64,000 bases of DNA from Phallus indusiatus (GCA_027605045.1 JAQFWX010000022.1:1-64000), one strand, 5' to 3'; counted from the first letter of the stretch, positions 49,815 through 61,115 are shown. The notes: a model not told the origin generated them from the sequence alone. Program-made: numbers and translations.

Positions 49815-49985
49815 GCTGCCGTGGCGCAGCGGGACAAACTATTATGTAACTCAAATCAAACTCAAAGGTCTCCGGATCGAATCCCGCTGTGAGTCCATAA
49901 AATGCGGGACATGCCTAGGCATAACAATCCTCATGCACTGATCTCTTTTTGCCCGGTTTATTGTTTTTTTTTTTCAAATTCTTAA
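49815..49985 (+). mobile_element. tRNA-derived SINE-like relic
   Basis: A near-consensus pol III A box (TGGCGCAGCGG, 49822-49832) and B box (GGATCGAATCC, ~49874-49884) are spaced 41 nt apart, as in a tRNA gene. The 5' part resembles initiator tRNA-Met (GCCGTGGCGCAG). The acceptor arms do not pair and the T stem is imperfect, so it is not a working tRNA. After the tRNA-like head comes an unrelated ~80-nt body with a TTTTT and a long T run (GTTTTTTTTTTTTC), which suits a short interspersed element. No target-site duplication could be made out and no second full copy is in the window. Confidence 0.5.
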
Positions 49986-50700
49986 ACCAATCTTGACACC
50001 ATATAATTATGAACTTTTCCCCCAATTTTATTGAGATTGTCATCGTCCCGACTCCCCAGGCGCTTGTTGCTTCATCAATATCTCATTGTTTAGCGACTCA
50101 GCTGAAAACCCCTCCCCATTATCCAACCTAACTCAAAAGTTGTTCATATTTATCATGTTTACACGAGATTAATAACAGGTTTGTTGAAAAAGAAATTCGA
50201 TAGGGTTACACCGCTGCTGTGCAATGACCGTCGACGACGCGAACAAACTCAACAATGATAATATCTATGTCTGATTTATTCTTACTCGCAAGTCCTTTGT
50301 TTTTCGTCGAGCATATGAACCTCATTTTCACCAGAAGTAGTTTCTTAATTCAACGTGACAACGGAGGACACCAATATTTGAGAATCGGAATTCTCCGGAA
50401 ATCGGTCCACGCCCAACCAGCAGGCTCAGGCTGGTCTCGCCCTCCATCCACTTATCACACCCATACTTTCTACTCAGTAAGTATGAATGAACACTTGGGA
50501 AATTGTTCTTCATGACGCGGCTAACGTCTACTGCGTTCGTCCAATCGGAACTGGTACAACTACGAAAGGCTCATTAGCTCCCGAGCTGTTGACGTGGAAG
50601 CAACGTGGAAGTCTAATCGCGCGTCAATAAACGATATTTTTCTCTCTGCTTATAAACGACTCCACTTAGTCCTTATCTCCGTGCTTCAACTTCTTGAAGA
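49986..50700. other. Intergenic, upstream of the O-acetyltransferase
   Basis: An ATG at 50224 opens a short frame followed by possible donor and acceptor sites, and the frame at 50255-50515 is modestly open, but I cannot recognise a product. TTATAAAC near 50649 may be the TATA box of the gene at 50701. Confidence 0.4.
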
Positions 50701-51946
50701 ATGTCTAACGAAGAAGAAGCTCAGCGTGCTTTGACCGAACGAGAAAAGATGCTGCGAGGATTGGCGTACGATGCGATGGGGGATCAGGACCTCATAGCTG
50801 GCCGACTCCGAGCACGAAAATATCTCAAGGCTTATAATGTTGGACGCTTAGAGTCCTTTACTGTGTTGGATTAGGTTTTGATGAATCATTTTTCTAGGAT
50901 TATCCCCCTGCAACGTACCAGCCGGAAACCCCTGGTTTCAACGCTTTCGGTCCCGATGAGAGGTTTCAAATACTTGCAGGTACGTCAATTGAGCCTATAG
51001 TCTGTCGTTGTCTTGGGTGTTCATTCCTCCCCTAGATCTGTTTGGAATGTCGCTGGAGGACGTCAGACGTGATCTTGCTATTGAACCTCCCTTTTATTGT
51101 GATTTCGGTACCAATATCAAGTTCACAGGGCCATGTGTATGATTCATTTTCAGCAAAAGAACATGACCCAGTTTCTAACTTTTAGCCTAATCAGTATATG
51201 AACTTTAATTGCACTGTATGTTCTTTCGCACCTGAGGTAAAGCTTCAAGCTGAACATAGCTTAACATTTTCCAGATTTTAGGTAGAGCCTTTGCGATATC
51301 AACCGATGACCTGATGAAAGAACCTTTATACAAGATTGCGCTAATGTTACCATCGGTAGCCGAGTGATGTTTGCGCCTAGCGTTCATGTGAGGGACCTTC
51401 GTACCTATTATTTATTCGCTAGGCTCGACGATCTAATTCAGCTTTACGCGGCCACTCATTCTGTAGACGTCGTAGAACGAAGAGCGGGGCTGGAGAGAGC
51501 TTATCCAATTATTGTGAGCCGTTTCTTTTCTTTTATACAGCAACGGAAGCGTTGACATGTGTTTGTTTCTCTCTCCATAGATTGGCGATGATGTATTTGT
51601 ATTTTTTAAGATCAAATATCATGCAATTGATTGCGTTCTAGGTATGGATTGGTGGGAATGTAACTATAATAGGACCATGCACTATAGGAAATGGTAACTT
51701 TGTATTCTTTGGTCATCTGATTGCGGGTTTATCCAATCGTTTTTTCTGATTCGTTTATGAAGGTGTAACGGTTGCCGCTGGGGCTGTTGTACGTGCTTCC
51801 ATCGTTTGCCAAATATATAGAATCTATGTCAAAACTAATATCATCGTCTTCAGGTGAAGGGGCTTATACCAGATAATGTTGTCATTGGGGGTAATCCAGC
51901 AAGGATTTTGAAGTACCTTGATCCACCACCCCCGCTCGATCAATAA
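50701..51946 (+). CDS. Maltose/galactoside-type sugar O-acetyltransferase
   Basis: Hexapeptide-repeat acetyltransferase of the MAT/GAT class (acetyl-CoA dependent; soluble trimer). The N-terminal Mac domain is EKMLRGLAYDAMGDQDLIAG, then ARKYLKAYN. The left-handed beta helix shows PFYCDFGTNIKFTGPC, VTIGSRVMFAPSVH, the active-site LYAATHSVD (catalytic His), GLERAYPI, VWIGGNVTIIGPCTIGN and VVIGGNPAR. Eleven exons fit exactly: 50701-50838, 50898-50979, 51036-51136, 51195-51215, 51275-51281, 51335-51387, 51442-51513, 51581-51592, 51642-51693, 51763-51788 and 51854-51946, giving 218 residues. Exons 5 and 8 are only 7 and 12 nt, yet both are needed for the conserved residues (NCTILD and IGDDVWIGG). 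The first donor (GTTGGA) is weak. Confidence 0.92.
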
Positions 51947-53467
51947 GCGATTTCATTCTTCTAGTTTCTGCAATAGCAAGCTGAAATTGTAGATTTTTGA
52001 TATGATCATGAGATCCGATCAACGTCGGTTTTCCTGTTGGGTTTTTCAATGTTACGAATACAAGGACGTTACATCATTCTTTACTTTGAGAAATTGTGAC
52101 ATCCGCAGTTGAATTTCACTGCTGCCCGCCACACAATAGAGATTAATACTTGGTACTCTCAAGTTCGACATACCCAATGGGGATCCTTTGAATCGTTGGA
52201 GCATGCCCGCTCATACACGGATTACAGGTATCACTTACTCACATGTACAATGGTCTCTTTCTGGCAATACTTTACTCGGCTTGTGTAGAAAAAGTCTCAT
52301 TGCTATGTCTCACGAATCAGTTTCAGATTGTTACTGCGCAGTTTGAGTCTCATGTCGTCATGCAGATCCGACTACGTATACGTACATCGGTACGTGTGTA
52401 TCCATCATCCGTTTCTTATGTATCATTCTCGTTGACAATTTAGTGCCCCTCCAGCTTTTTATGGCGGTTGAGCTCAGCTATGCGTCTCGGCTACTAGCTA
52501 ACTCGGTTCTCCATGTGGTGAGTGGTTTGTTCTTTCTTTCTGCTATCAGATTTTGAATTTAACTGGCTAATGGCCGGTAATAGCAAGTGAGAACGGTCCG
52601 TCTGTTCGTCGGAGTGTTATTATTTTGATCCGAAAATTGACAATTCGCGCCGTTTTTATATTCATTCAACGGGTATGAAAACAAGCGTAGAAAATGCACA
52701 GCACGCGCGAGCAAGTTCGGTCAGATCACTAATGCGCTGCTTGGTCATTGGTGCAGTGCCGCCTACACTGAAAAGCAGTCGTCTCTGTCCCATAATCCGT
52801 GAATCACCTTTGGCGGTGAGAATCAACTTCTCCAAATTTTTGAAACGTATTCTTTCACTATAGTTATGGAAATATCGCCGAGAAGGCAAATGTTTCCATG
52901 TTGAAATCAATTTCTCAATATTCCAATATGTGTGGGTGCTAGGGCGCTTACCCGGGAGGCACACAAGGCTCGCTCAAGTGCCATTGTATTTTCTTCGTGT
53001 GGTACATCAAACGCACACACTACGCAACTTCTTATGCCGACCAACTTTTTGATCAATCTGGTTATTCGCACATCATTTTCGCTATATCTCAATACCTGAG
53101 CGAACGCAAGCCATCGCACGGCTGGACACATCAAATTGTGGTCCCTTGTATTATTCTAGATCTAGGATCCCAAAAAAAGAAGAAAAAGGAAAATTGGGAA
53201 GACGTTTAGTCAAATCAATGAGGAGATATAATCAACTGGCAAAAAGCGCAATTGCGCCGAAGATGCTCTTCAATTTGTTAGCCATGGCGCGTATGTAAAG
53301 GTGTCTAACTGAAACAAGGTAGTGCTTTCCTTGATACTTAAGGGGAACTTGTCTTACCTGGTAACCTCAACAGCCTGGTAGCGCCCCCCCTTCCTGCGAC
53401 ACTACTCCCTCACCCTCCTCACTTACACTCTCGCCCTCTTCTCTCCCTCCTCCCTTTACCCCACGAT
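51947..53467. other. 1.5-kb intergenic region before the PLAC8 cluster
   Basis: No recognised coding sequence. The last ~80 bp before 53468 is strongly C/T-rich (CTCCCTCACCCTCCTCACTT and onward), typical of a fungal core promoter just upstream of a transcription start. Confidence 0.45.
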
Positions 53468-54161
53468 ATGTCGGAGCCAACTTTACCTCCACCAGCAAAA
53501 ACGGCGGGCACACGCGTTAGAGTCGTGAGAATACAGCCACCTCCAACTCCCCCAATGCACACCAACGGCGGCAGCAAAAACGCCTTACGCAAGCCTGTCG
53601 ACCAACGAGGCCATCGAGAATGGAGCTACGATTTGACAGATTGTGTCGGCGATTGTGGGACCTGTAAGCTTGATTCTATTCATTTTCTGTTCGATCATCA
53701 AAATACAAAATACAAAATATTATATTTCTCTTTCAAATTAAAACTAATTCGTGGTCATAGGCTGCTTTGCATTGTTTTGCCCCTGTATCGTCTTCAGCAA
53801 AAATAAAACTCGCTTGGAGCATTTGAAAGAAACAGGAGAGAGACATCCAGACAGAGGGACAGGTTTCACTCGCGATTGTTTCTATCATTTTCTTCTGTGT
53901 GCCGTCTGTTGTAACTGTTTGATCCAGGTATGGTTTTTTCTATTGTTTTTTTAACCTGTGATTGTAGAGAGCTAATCGTCTTTTTGCTCCGATTAGTCGG
54001 GCGTTAGATCAAAGATTAGATCAAGATACCGTATCAGTGATGTCGGCTCAGACTGTTGCACGGGCCTCTGTTGTACATCATGCGAACTCACACAAGAGAG
54101 TAGAGAGTTGGAGTTAGAGGAGGAGAGTTTGATTCAGCGTAACATCAACATTCGAATTTAG
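53468..54161 (+). CDS. PLAC8 family cysteine-rich protein, copy 1
   Basis: Exons 53468-53663, 53761-53927 and 53997-54161 give 175 residues. The PLAC8 domain starts at REWSYDLTDCVGDCGTC, followed by CFALFCPCIVFSKN and, in the last exon, SDCCTGLCCTSCELTQESRE, which is the classic CC-x-CPC and Cys-x-x-Cys-ELTQE pattern. PLAC8/Cornifelin/PCR proteins are small Cys-rich membrane-associated proteins linked to metal tolerance, calcium and cell size; fungal roles are unclear. The N-terminus is Pro-rich (PPPTPPMHTNGG). NGGSKNAL is shared with copy 3, so these two are close paralogs. Intron positions match in all three copies. Confidence 0.9.
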
Positions 54162-54621
54162 ATTTTTTGCATTCACCTCATAATCGTATACGTATTAGTA
54201 TGTCCATCTGTTCTTATACCATTGGCAACGCTTCCCTTTCTTTTGGTTTCGGGTCATTATCCACTTCTGTTCATGACATCTGTAATTTATCCTTTCAAAA
54301 TTCATGTATTCACACATATATCTATATCTATAATTCAACGTGACCGGTATTGATAAAAATGGAATGAAGAACCCGAGAAGCACAATGCCCAGCCCACCAT
54401 TATCATCGCACAACGCTGAATCAAAGAACGACGAATAAATTAAAGTCATGAGAGTCATAAGTGACATAGAAGTGATAGAATGTGGAGAAGAATAGGAGTA
54501 CAAGTCCATATTGGGATACTTAGGCGGCGTGGGTGAATACGTCCGTAATTATCGTTGCACCAGTCGGCTGGCACCCCCAGCGAAGATATTCAATAATCAG
54601 ACCATCACATGCATCACCATT
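54162..54621. other. Convergent 3' region between PLAC8 copies 1 and 2
   Basis: No features beyond presumed 3' UTRs. Confidence 0.4.
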
Positions 54622-55324
54622 TCAACCAGGTCTTACTATAGCCCTTTCTTCCAAAAACAATTCCTTGCTGGACTGTGTTAATTCACACGAATAGCAGCAC
54701 CATGAGGCACATGTGTCGTTGCAGTTATCGCCACGGATACTATATCGTCCCCGAATCCTCTCTCGTAGTCGTTTCTGATTTCGAGTTATTTGTAAGAAGC
54801 AAAGATGAAGAATGATGCGTTTGAGCAAACCTGTAGAAAGCAACTTGACCAACAAAATGGGAAAAGCAAACAATAACGCCAACAGTCGCTACCGCAAGGG
54901 TCGCCCACCAGGGGATGCGCAGTGCCTTCCTTTTCTAGGTATTCAATCCGTGATTTGTTTTGGTTGTAAATTATACACGGGCATATCCAAGCAATAAAGC
55001 CTATAATCGCAAGTTGACATAGAGAGAAACGAAAAAAAAAGAATTGGTGTCCCTTACATGTACCAGTACCAGCTCCACCGAGACAGTCAAAAAATGTATA
55101 ACTCCAGTCGCGTAGACCGTTTGAGTCAAATTCTTTCCTGAGAATATTCCGACTGTCTCGACGATGTCTACGCATTTGAGGAGTTTGTCTCGGTTGTTCG
55201 TCAATTACATCGCGACTAGCACGCGAGGCCGTGGACTAGCAAAAAGAAAAACTCTTTGTGGTTATTATGACTTTCCTGTCTGTACAATATATTGAAAAAA
55301 CAGACAGATAGACGAACATACCAT
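54622..55324 (-). CDS. PLAC8 family cysteine-rich protein, copy 2
   Basis: Exons 55322-55324 (ATG only), 55058-55235, 54831-55000 and 54622-54774, with phases matching copies 1 and 3, giving 167 residues. PLAC8 marks are RDWSYTFFDCLGGAGTGTC, WICPCIIYNQNKSRIEYLE, CGSDCWRYCLLF and CASWCCYSCELTQSSKE. It is the most diverged copy and lies in opposite orientation. The ATG-only first exon is followed immediately by GTATGT; the next exon starts STASRASRDVIDEQ. A start at the internal ATG (55175, MRRHRRD) is an alternative that would avoid the ATG-only exon. Confidence 0.87.
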
Positions 55325-55414
55325 TAGACGGGGGAGAGGTGAAAACGAGGCGATCGGAAAGGGAGAAGAGATTGGGAATTAACATATTCATGTGCGTTAA
55401 ATGTTTTTTTCTCC

Positions 55415-55962
55415 ATGTGGACGGATTCTTCTTTGTATCCCACGAGAAGCTCTTCCTTCATTGGGCTGGACCATTCCAGCCCTAATATGGTAACCCTAGC
55501 GTTACGCATTCGCAGGAACGGTTGGAAAAAGTTGCCCTTTCTACCCGTTGTTAATGATGTCAATGCAATTTCTTCTTCATATACCAGGTTACACAATCCG
55601 TTTATCAGTGGGATGCAGGCGTTGAGTCGTGAAGGTGAGTACTCTCCGGCGGCATCAGAAGTCCGGTCTAGCGATTCTTCTATGTTTAGATATTTTGACT
55701 TCTCTGGGGGTTGCAGAACGGTGAAAGCAGTTTAATATCATTTATGAGAAATTTTGATTGGGCGCCTGGCAAAGTGATATGTAGCAGGATTATTGGTTCA
55801 AGATCTTACTTTTTTGGCTGTACTCTCCATGTGAATGAATCAATGGAACGTATACCCAATCAACGCCGGCTATTGAACATGATTTTAGGAAGTTCGATGG
55901 AAAATCGGATATGGTTCAGGTTCAAAAGCACCAGAGATCACGAGGAATCAAATTTGTTGTGA
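55415..55962 (+). CDS. Orphan ORF interrupted at a G run
   Basis: Two abutting frames (55415-55735 and 55711-55962) become one ~183-codon ORF if the run of five G near 55706-55710 had one more base. The peptide looks protein-like on both sides (GWKKLPFLPVVNDVNAISSS before; SYFFGCTLHVNESMERIP after). No family recognised, and upstream exons are possible. It may instead be non-coding. Confidence 0.3.
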
Positions 55963-57019
55963 TGCGCTTAGCGCGCCGAAGCTTATTTTGCGCGTGTATA
56001 TGTGAGAAAAGAAGCTGTATGGCCGACCCAAACCTTACAGCAAAATGTATATTTGATTCGTTGGTACACGGGTACATATAAAGGCCTTTCCAGGCCTTGG
56101 AATTGGTTGTTATAATTGGAACTTTGCTGGCCGCTTTGACTCTGCCACCCCTATGGTCTGATGTTCCTTGCAGGCACTCGCGAAATGTTTTCTTGAGGTA
56201 GGTAAGGCACCATCGGTAGTAGGCCAATGGTGCAGTGGTAATTGCCCCCTTGCAGGACTGTATTTTATGAATGTTGTAGTGACCCCACAAGAGAGTCAGG
56301 ACAATCACTTTCGAGACTGACTGAAAGTTCCTTCAACGGCTGACTGGTCACATTATGGGGTCAGCCTGGCTCTAGGGAAAAAAATTCAATAAACTTGAGT
56401 CCGGACTCCGATGTCGGTTTTCAGAAAGTGATCATATATCTAAGAAGAATGTCAGTGCTGCGTATTTCGTGATAATTGAGAGAATTGAAATCACATTCTT
56501 CTCTTAAAACATAAAAAAGGAAAGAAGTTGTTCCTCAATCGAACAAAGACTCAAGAGACACCACCCCAAATCCGCAACGCTTTATCTTGAATCCGAATAT
56601 CGGTATGAGATTGGACCGCGACTAAAGTGTCTAACGCAGAACCCTTGGGAATCCGCTAACCTACCAATAGCTTAACACAGTTTGAGACTCTTTAAAGCAC
56701 GATTAGCTGCATGGTTTTCCTTCATTGAGTGGGAAGCAAGTGGGAAGATGCGGGAGCTATTACTAACGAATGTGACGAAGATGTCACATGTCACGCATAG
56801 CACGTCAGCGAGCGTTATGCTCAATGGCTCTTCTTCCGCTATTTTTTGGTTTTCCTCGAGTAGACTTGCTGTCGTAAAATCTGTTTGTTACATTCTCCAA
56901 AGTTAACTTCCCATATGAGATACATATTCTTCTATGGAATCCTCTGTTCTTCCACTGCGTTCATCTCGACAACTGGAAATTGACTGGAACGATCTTGGTG
57001 TGTCAATCGCGAGCATGAT
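55963..57019. other. Intergenic with a tRNA-like A-box fragment
   Basis: Around 56221-56256 the sequence CCAATGGTGCAGTGGTAATT looks like the D-arm half of a tRNA gene or SINE head, followed by CCCTTGCAGG, which resembles an anticodon arm. No B box follows, so it is at most a fragment. No gene seen. Confidence 0.3.
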
Positions 57020-57919
57020 TCACATAACTCTGTAATAATTTTCCTCATCTGTTAGAAAAAGGTAACGAGGATTAAAATTAGGAATCGTAATCGGTATCGT
57101 CGGGGTTTTAAGAGAGTCGAAGTTTTCTGTAATGGGCTGTTGTCCTAGCAGCCAGACGTCTAGTGATGTCAGAGTTGCAAAGAATGGAGGTGCCGTTTTG
57201 CGCCATTCTTCGTCTGCGTATGAGACTTCCAAGCGACCAGGATACCACAACTGCTTAGCGGGACTGTTCGGAAACAGAACGACAGCTATTATGTAGGACA
57301 AGAAACCATGTTGGCATACGGTTCCTTGTACCCAGGGCCAAAAGAAATCGCTAAGCCATATTTGTCTATCCATTCCTTGGAATCCGTAACTGGCTCGGGA
57401 TCGGAGCCAAGATCAATCTTTGGGTTAGCATATTGTCTTATACGCTGTGTTAATATGCAAAACGTCTCTAATCATACTAATTCATAGTGTCTTTTTACCG
57501 CGTCAGTCTGCACACTGGGAAGCGGCTCGCTCGCCCTGAATGTGCGCTTCCAGGTCTCGCCAGAATTCTTCGTGCTCTTTTGGGTTATAATGTTTCGCTT
57601 GTAAGAGTTTCAGTCTTCGGTGTACCAGATCTGCTGTTCTGAATAAAACCAGGCGCGTCAGAAGGACAGAGCAAAGAATAGGTAAATAAGAAACAATTGA
57701 AAGAAGTTTGTCTAGCTGATCATCAATGTCAGTCTGTTACTTCAAGCTCGACGTAGCGACAGGTACCTGATGGGACCAGACTACGCTATAAAAGCATCGT
57801 TGCAGGACTTACTCGTCATAAGCTGGCATAGCTACCAAGGTCTGGTTTTTCATTATGTGTAATATATTCTCAAGGTGTGCTTTGTTTTGCTTTTGTGGAA
57901 ATCTTTCAGTTAAGCTCAT
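57020..57919 (-). CDS. Unknown protein, gene model incomplete
   Basis: Minus-strand exons are visible: a start at 57919 (MSLTERFPQKQNKAHLENIL, then QTLVAMPAYDE) ending in GTAAGT near 57813; a middle exon near 57510-57641 (LVHRRLKLLQAKHYNPKEHE, then EFWRDLEAHIQGE); an exon from about 57447 (YANPKIDLGSDPEP, then EWIDKYGLAISFGPGYKEPY); and a terminal frame down to 57020 (KQLWYPGRLEVSYADEEW, then FFATLTSLDVWLLGQ). The last two lie in different frames with no clean intron between them (about 57280-57330), so a base may be missing. The peptides look like a real conserved protein, but I do not recognise the family. Confidence 0.5.
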
Positions 57920-58713
57920 AATCGCAGACTGCTCATATCCTTTCATGTGAATCTGATCTGTGGAGATTGTAATGGACACCAATGATAGACGCCAACTCTT
58001 GTCCTCTAGACAACTGGTCCCTTAGTACATTCCAACTGTCGACGCTCATGTCCTCCGCATAGACGATATCGGTACTGCAGCACAGGGCCCAGGACACGAT
58101 CCCTGTTGTTCAATTCTGGTTCAACTCGGTCCGAACCAAGACTTTGAGATACTATCACAGAAATATTCGCACAACCACCTTCTTAAGTAAGTAGCAATGT
58201 TCCTCGTTTTGTTGTAATCAAAGAACTCATTAACTTTGAAGGACGAAACAATCTGGAAACGATCATCAAGCTAGTAACTGCAATTTATCGGACTTTGAAA
58301 TATTGACCTTTAGTCCAGATCGCTTGCATTTACCGATTTGTCCACATGTCTTTGGTCAGTTTTGACAATACTATACCTGTATCCAATTCTAACTTCTCTT
58401 CGTTGTACATGCATAGGATACGGCGAATGCTATGTATCTGGTCGGTCAATTAGAAGACATGTGACGCCAAGCAAGGCCACTCAACTCCGGTAGGAGCTGA
58501 GTGGGCTAACAGGGCTGTCAAGTAGTTGCTCCATGCAATGCTTGCGCCTTTCTTATAGGTTAATTTATCATTGGTAAACCTGTGAATAGGTGATGGCGCC
58601 CTGGCCGCGAAGCGGCTGGTATATAAACTGGTTTTCCTTCCTCTACTGTCCCACTTCCACACCTTGGTTCACTACATACCACCACCCACCCACTCCTTCC
58701 GCTACGAAAAATT
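57920..58713. promoter_or_regulatory. Divergent region upstream of the unknown gene and PLAC8 copy 3
   Basis: Contains TATATAAA at 58621-58628, about 90 bp before the PLAC8 start at 58714 and well placed as its TATA box. It is followed by a C/T-rich stretch. No gene. Confidence 0.5.
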
Positions 58714-59374
58714 ATGGTATGGGCAAGCAACATTACTCCACCAAGGCTTTTCTCACTGACTGGATATCGTTCTTTAAGGCTTATTCCGCGCAACCGGCCC
58801 CTATGCCTCAGATGCAAATAAACGGCGGCAACAAGAATGCACTCAACAAACCTATGAACTCTGACGGTGAAAGAGAATGGAGTCATGGCTTGTGTAGCTG
58901 CTTTGGAGACTGCGGAACCTGTACGTATACCCTGCTTACGTTGTTTCCTTCGAACCTTACATCTGATAATGGCATCACTGTTCTCCCTGATTCCTAGGCT
59001 GCGTGTCATGGTTCTTACCCTGTATCGTCTACAGCCAGAACACTTCTCGTCTCACACATCTTGAGAGGAATGGATACCCTCACCCTAGTGGAGGTGACTC
59101 TTGCACTGGCGATTGCTGTCTTTATGCTTGCTTGTTGGGTATTGGTGGCTGTGCATTCTTCCTTCAGGTCGGTCTCGTCCTTTATCTCAGCTACTATCTG
59201 TCTCATTACGTTACTGTTCAGATCGGTCCCCGTGGTCGTATTCGGAGACGGTATCGCATTAGCGGTGGAGGCTGTGGAGATTGCTGCACGGCCTGGTGCT
59301 GCACGCCTTGCGAACTTACACAAGAGAGCCGAGAGATTGAATTAGAAGAACGAAGCATGGCTAAAGCTAACTAA
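58714..59374 (+). CDS. PLAC8 family cysteine-rich protein, copy 3
   Basis: Exons 58714-58716 (ATG only), 58779-58920, 58998-59167 and 59222-59374, giving 155 residues. After the ATG-only exon (GTATGG...CTTTAAG intron with a CTGAC branch-like site) the protein reads AYSAQPAPMPQMQINGGNKN, then REWSHGLCSCFGDCGTC, WFLPCIVYSQNTSRL, CTGDCCLYACLL and CCTAWCCTPCELTQESRE. An in-frame reading through the first intron from the ATG at 58722 is also open, so the ATG-only exon is inferred from similarity to copy 2 and from the good splice sites. Closest to copy 1. Confidence 0.88.
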
Positions 59375-59628
59375 CGTTCGCCCCGATTCTCCATATAGTT
59401 TAGTTTTAGTTTTAGTCCCATCCTACTCTCGATATTTATTGCATATCAATCTTTAAGGGTTATTCGGTAGTGACCCTGTAAATAGATTCGCATTACACGT
59501 AATGATATGTATTTCTGTACATGTCTTATTATATAAATCAATCGCAAGCTACAAAGATGCTATTATACATAGTAAGGACAGGCGACGTCTTCACACCAGA
59601 GCGCTGTCCGCTCATCTCCACCCACCCA

Positions 59629-60197
59629 TCAGGTGATACTAATCCTTTTAGGAGCTTGCTCAGTGATGGACGGAAATTTTACCGTAAGAATACCATGCTC
59701 CATGTTGGCCTTAACATTCTCAGGCTAAAAAATGATACATAAGTGGTCATCAAAGATCCTCAAGATAATCAGCATACCTTAGTCCCGGGAGGAATTGGAA
59801 TTGTCCTTGAGAAACTCCCATAACGTCTTTCCTGAACTGAGTAGCCTTCTCTACCCAGATCGTTAGAGAGAGCGCTACGCCCAGAAACTGTGAGACGGTT
59901 ATTCTGAATATCGATGGACACAGCATCTTTCTTCATTCCAGGAAGTTCGAACGTGGCGGTCATCTCGTTACGTTCCTTGTCTTCGTGAATGTCCATTCTG
60001 TTAAAAATACATCACCATCAGTATTCTGAACGGGGTTAGCTTAGTCCCTGTACTGACCTCGGCCTCATCAGCCCTTCCTGTCTCTGGAGTTGACCATTAG
60101 GAGAATGAACCCGAGCATCAAAGGCTTGATTGAAGAGACGATTGAAATTGAAATCGGAGAATGGCTCGTCGTCGTAAACATAAGATATGAGGGACAT
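59629..60197 (-). CDS. Small heat-shock protein (Hsp20 / alpha-crystallin)
   Basis: Exons 60058-60197, 59778-59997 and 59629-59724 give 151 residues, typical of class I-like fungal Hsp20. The alpha-crystallin domain shows MDIHEDKERNEMTATFELPG, VSIDIQNNRLTVSGR, YGSFSRTIPIPPGT and the conserved MEHGILTVKFP near the end. ATP-independent chaperone that holds unfolding proteins; cytosolic oligomer. The C-terminal ISIT is close to the I-x-I oligomerisation motif. TATATAAA on the minus strand at 60250-60257, 53-60 bp before the ATG, is a strong TATA box as expected for a heat-inducible gene. I saw no perfect heat-shock element. Confidence 0.94.
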
Positions 60198-61115
60198 TGT
60201 TGCTAGTTTCGAAGTGTAGTCGGGGGCCAGTCGCGAACGCCATGACGCCTTTATATACCACTCTTTATCGTTGCCATTTGGACAGAGGTCAACGGTTCTT
60301 CCAGCGCGAAAACAGTCGTCTCTTTGCTGCGGGATGTGTCATGCGGGTATGAATCATGATGAGCGTATGGTCGTCGTAATGTTTGCGAATAAGAATATCC
60401 GGCCGTGGAATCATATAACGTGAGGTTTGCTTGTCGAGACATATGTCAGCATGGAGATACAATATTGCAAGAAGTTTGAAAGCGAGTTACCTTTTCTGAG
60501 CCTTTTTTCGAACTTTTTTGTAAAAGAAGCCGTCCAGAATGCTTCAGAACAAAACGAAGTTTAGTGCACAGATGTCATTGGATGATGTTCGGGTGGCTGG
60601 ACCAAGCCGCGTTTCTTGTAGTTTCTTTCCAATTTAGAGTTCCTATACCAGAACTGGAGAAATATCCACTAATATTCTAGTATTACTTCAAAGAAATAGA
60701 CTATTGGGTGTTTCACAACAAACAACGTTAAACAGTTTTATCGAATGTACGATGGCTGATTACTCACATGATCGGAACGTTCAATTATGATCAGAGTTGT
60801 GCTGAATCAAATTTCCTTCAAAACGCTTTTAATGTGCAATGTTTTAGTGGGGTTTAGTGCCAACTGAGAGTAAGTTTTTGGAGCCTGGGGAGCCCCAACG
60901 AGAGGGTAGAATACGGATGTTCAATTACGTCACGCGTCACAAATGTTACTATTCACGTGCGCTAGCGTTTGCCTCCGCGTTCCGGCAACTCACGCTGAGC
61001 CCCGATACAGGAAGGACTATCCCGCTTGGGCTCCGTCCCTTCTCTTTAACCCTCATCTCTTCCTGTTCTGATTTAAAAATCTCTCAAGGAATCCAAAAGA
61101 AATCTAGCATTGAAT
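60198..61115. promoter_or_regulatory. Divergent upstream region of Hsp20 and aldolase
   Basis: Holds the Hsp20 TATA box (60250-60257, minus strand) and the aldolase upstream region. Imperfect GAA/TTC clusters occur near 60537-60552 (CAGAATGCTTCAGAAC) but do not match the 5-bp HSE spacing. The stretch just before 61116 is C/T-rich. Confidence 0.45.

Noticed and set aside
49815..49903. Functional tRNA gene
   Set aside because: A and B boxes are good but the 5' and 3' acceptor strands do not pair and the T stem is imperfect; a SINE-like relic fits better.
58560..59009. 149-codon minus-strand ORF
   Set aside because: Antisense to PLAC8 copy 3; no motif.
60537..60552. Heat-shock element upstream of Hsp20
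   Set aside because: GAA and TTC blocks are present but spaced 3 nt apart rather than 2, so it does not meet the HSE pattern.
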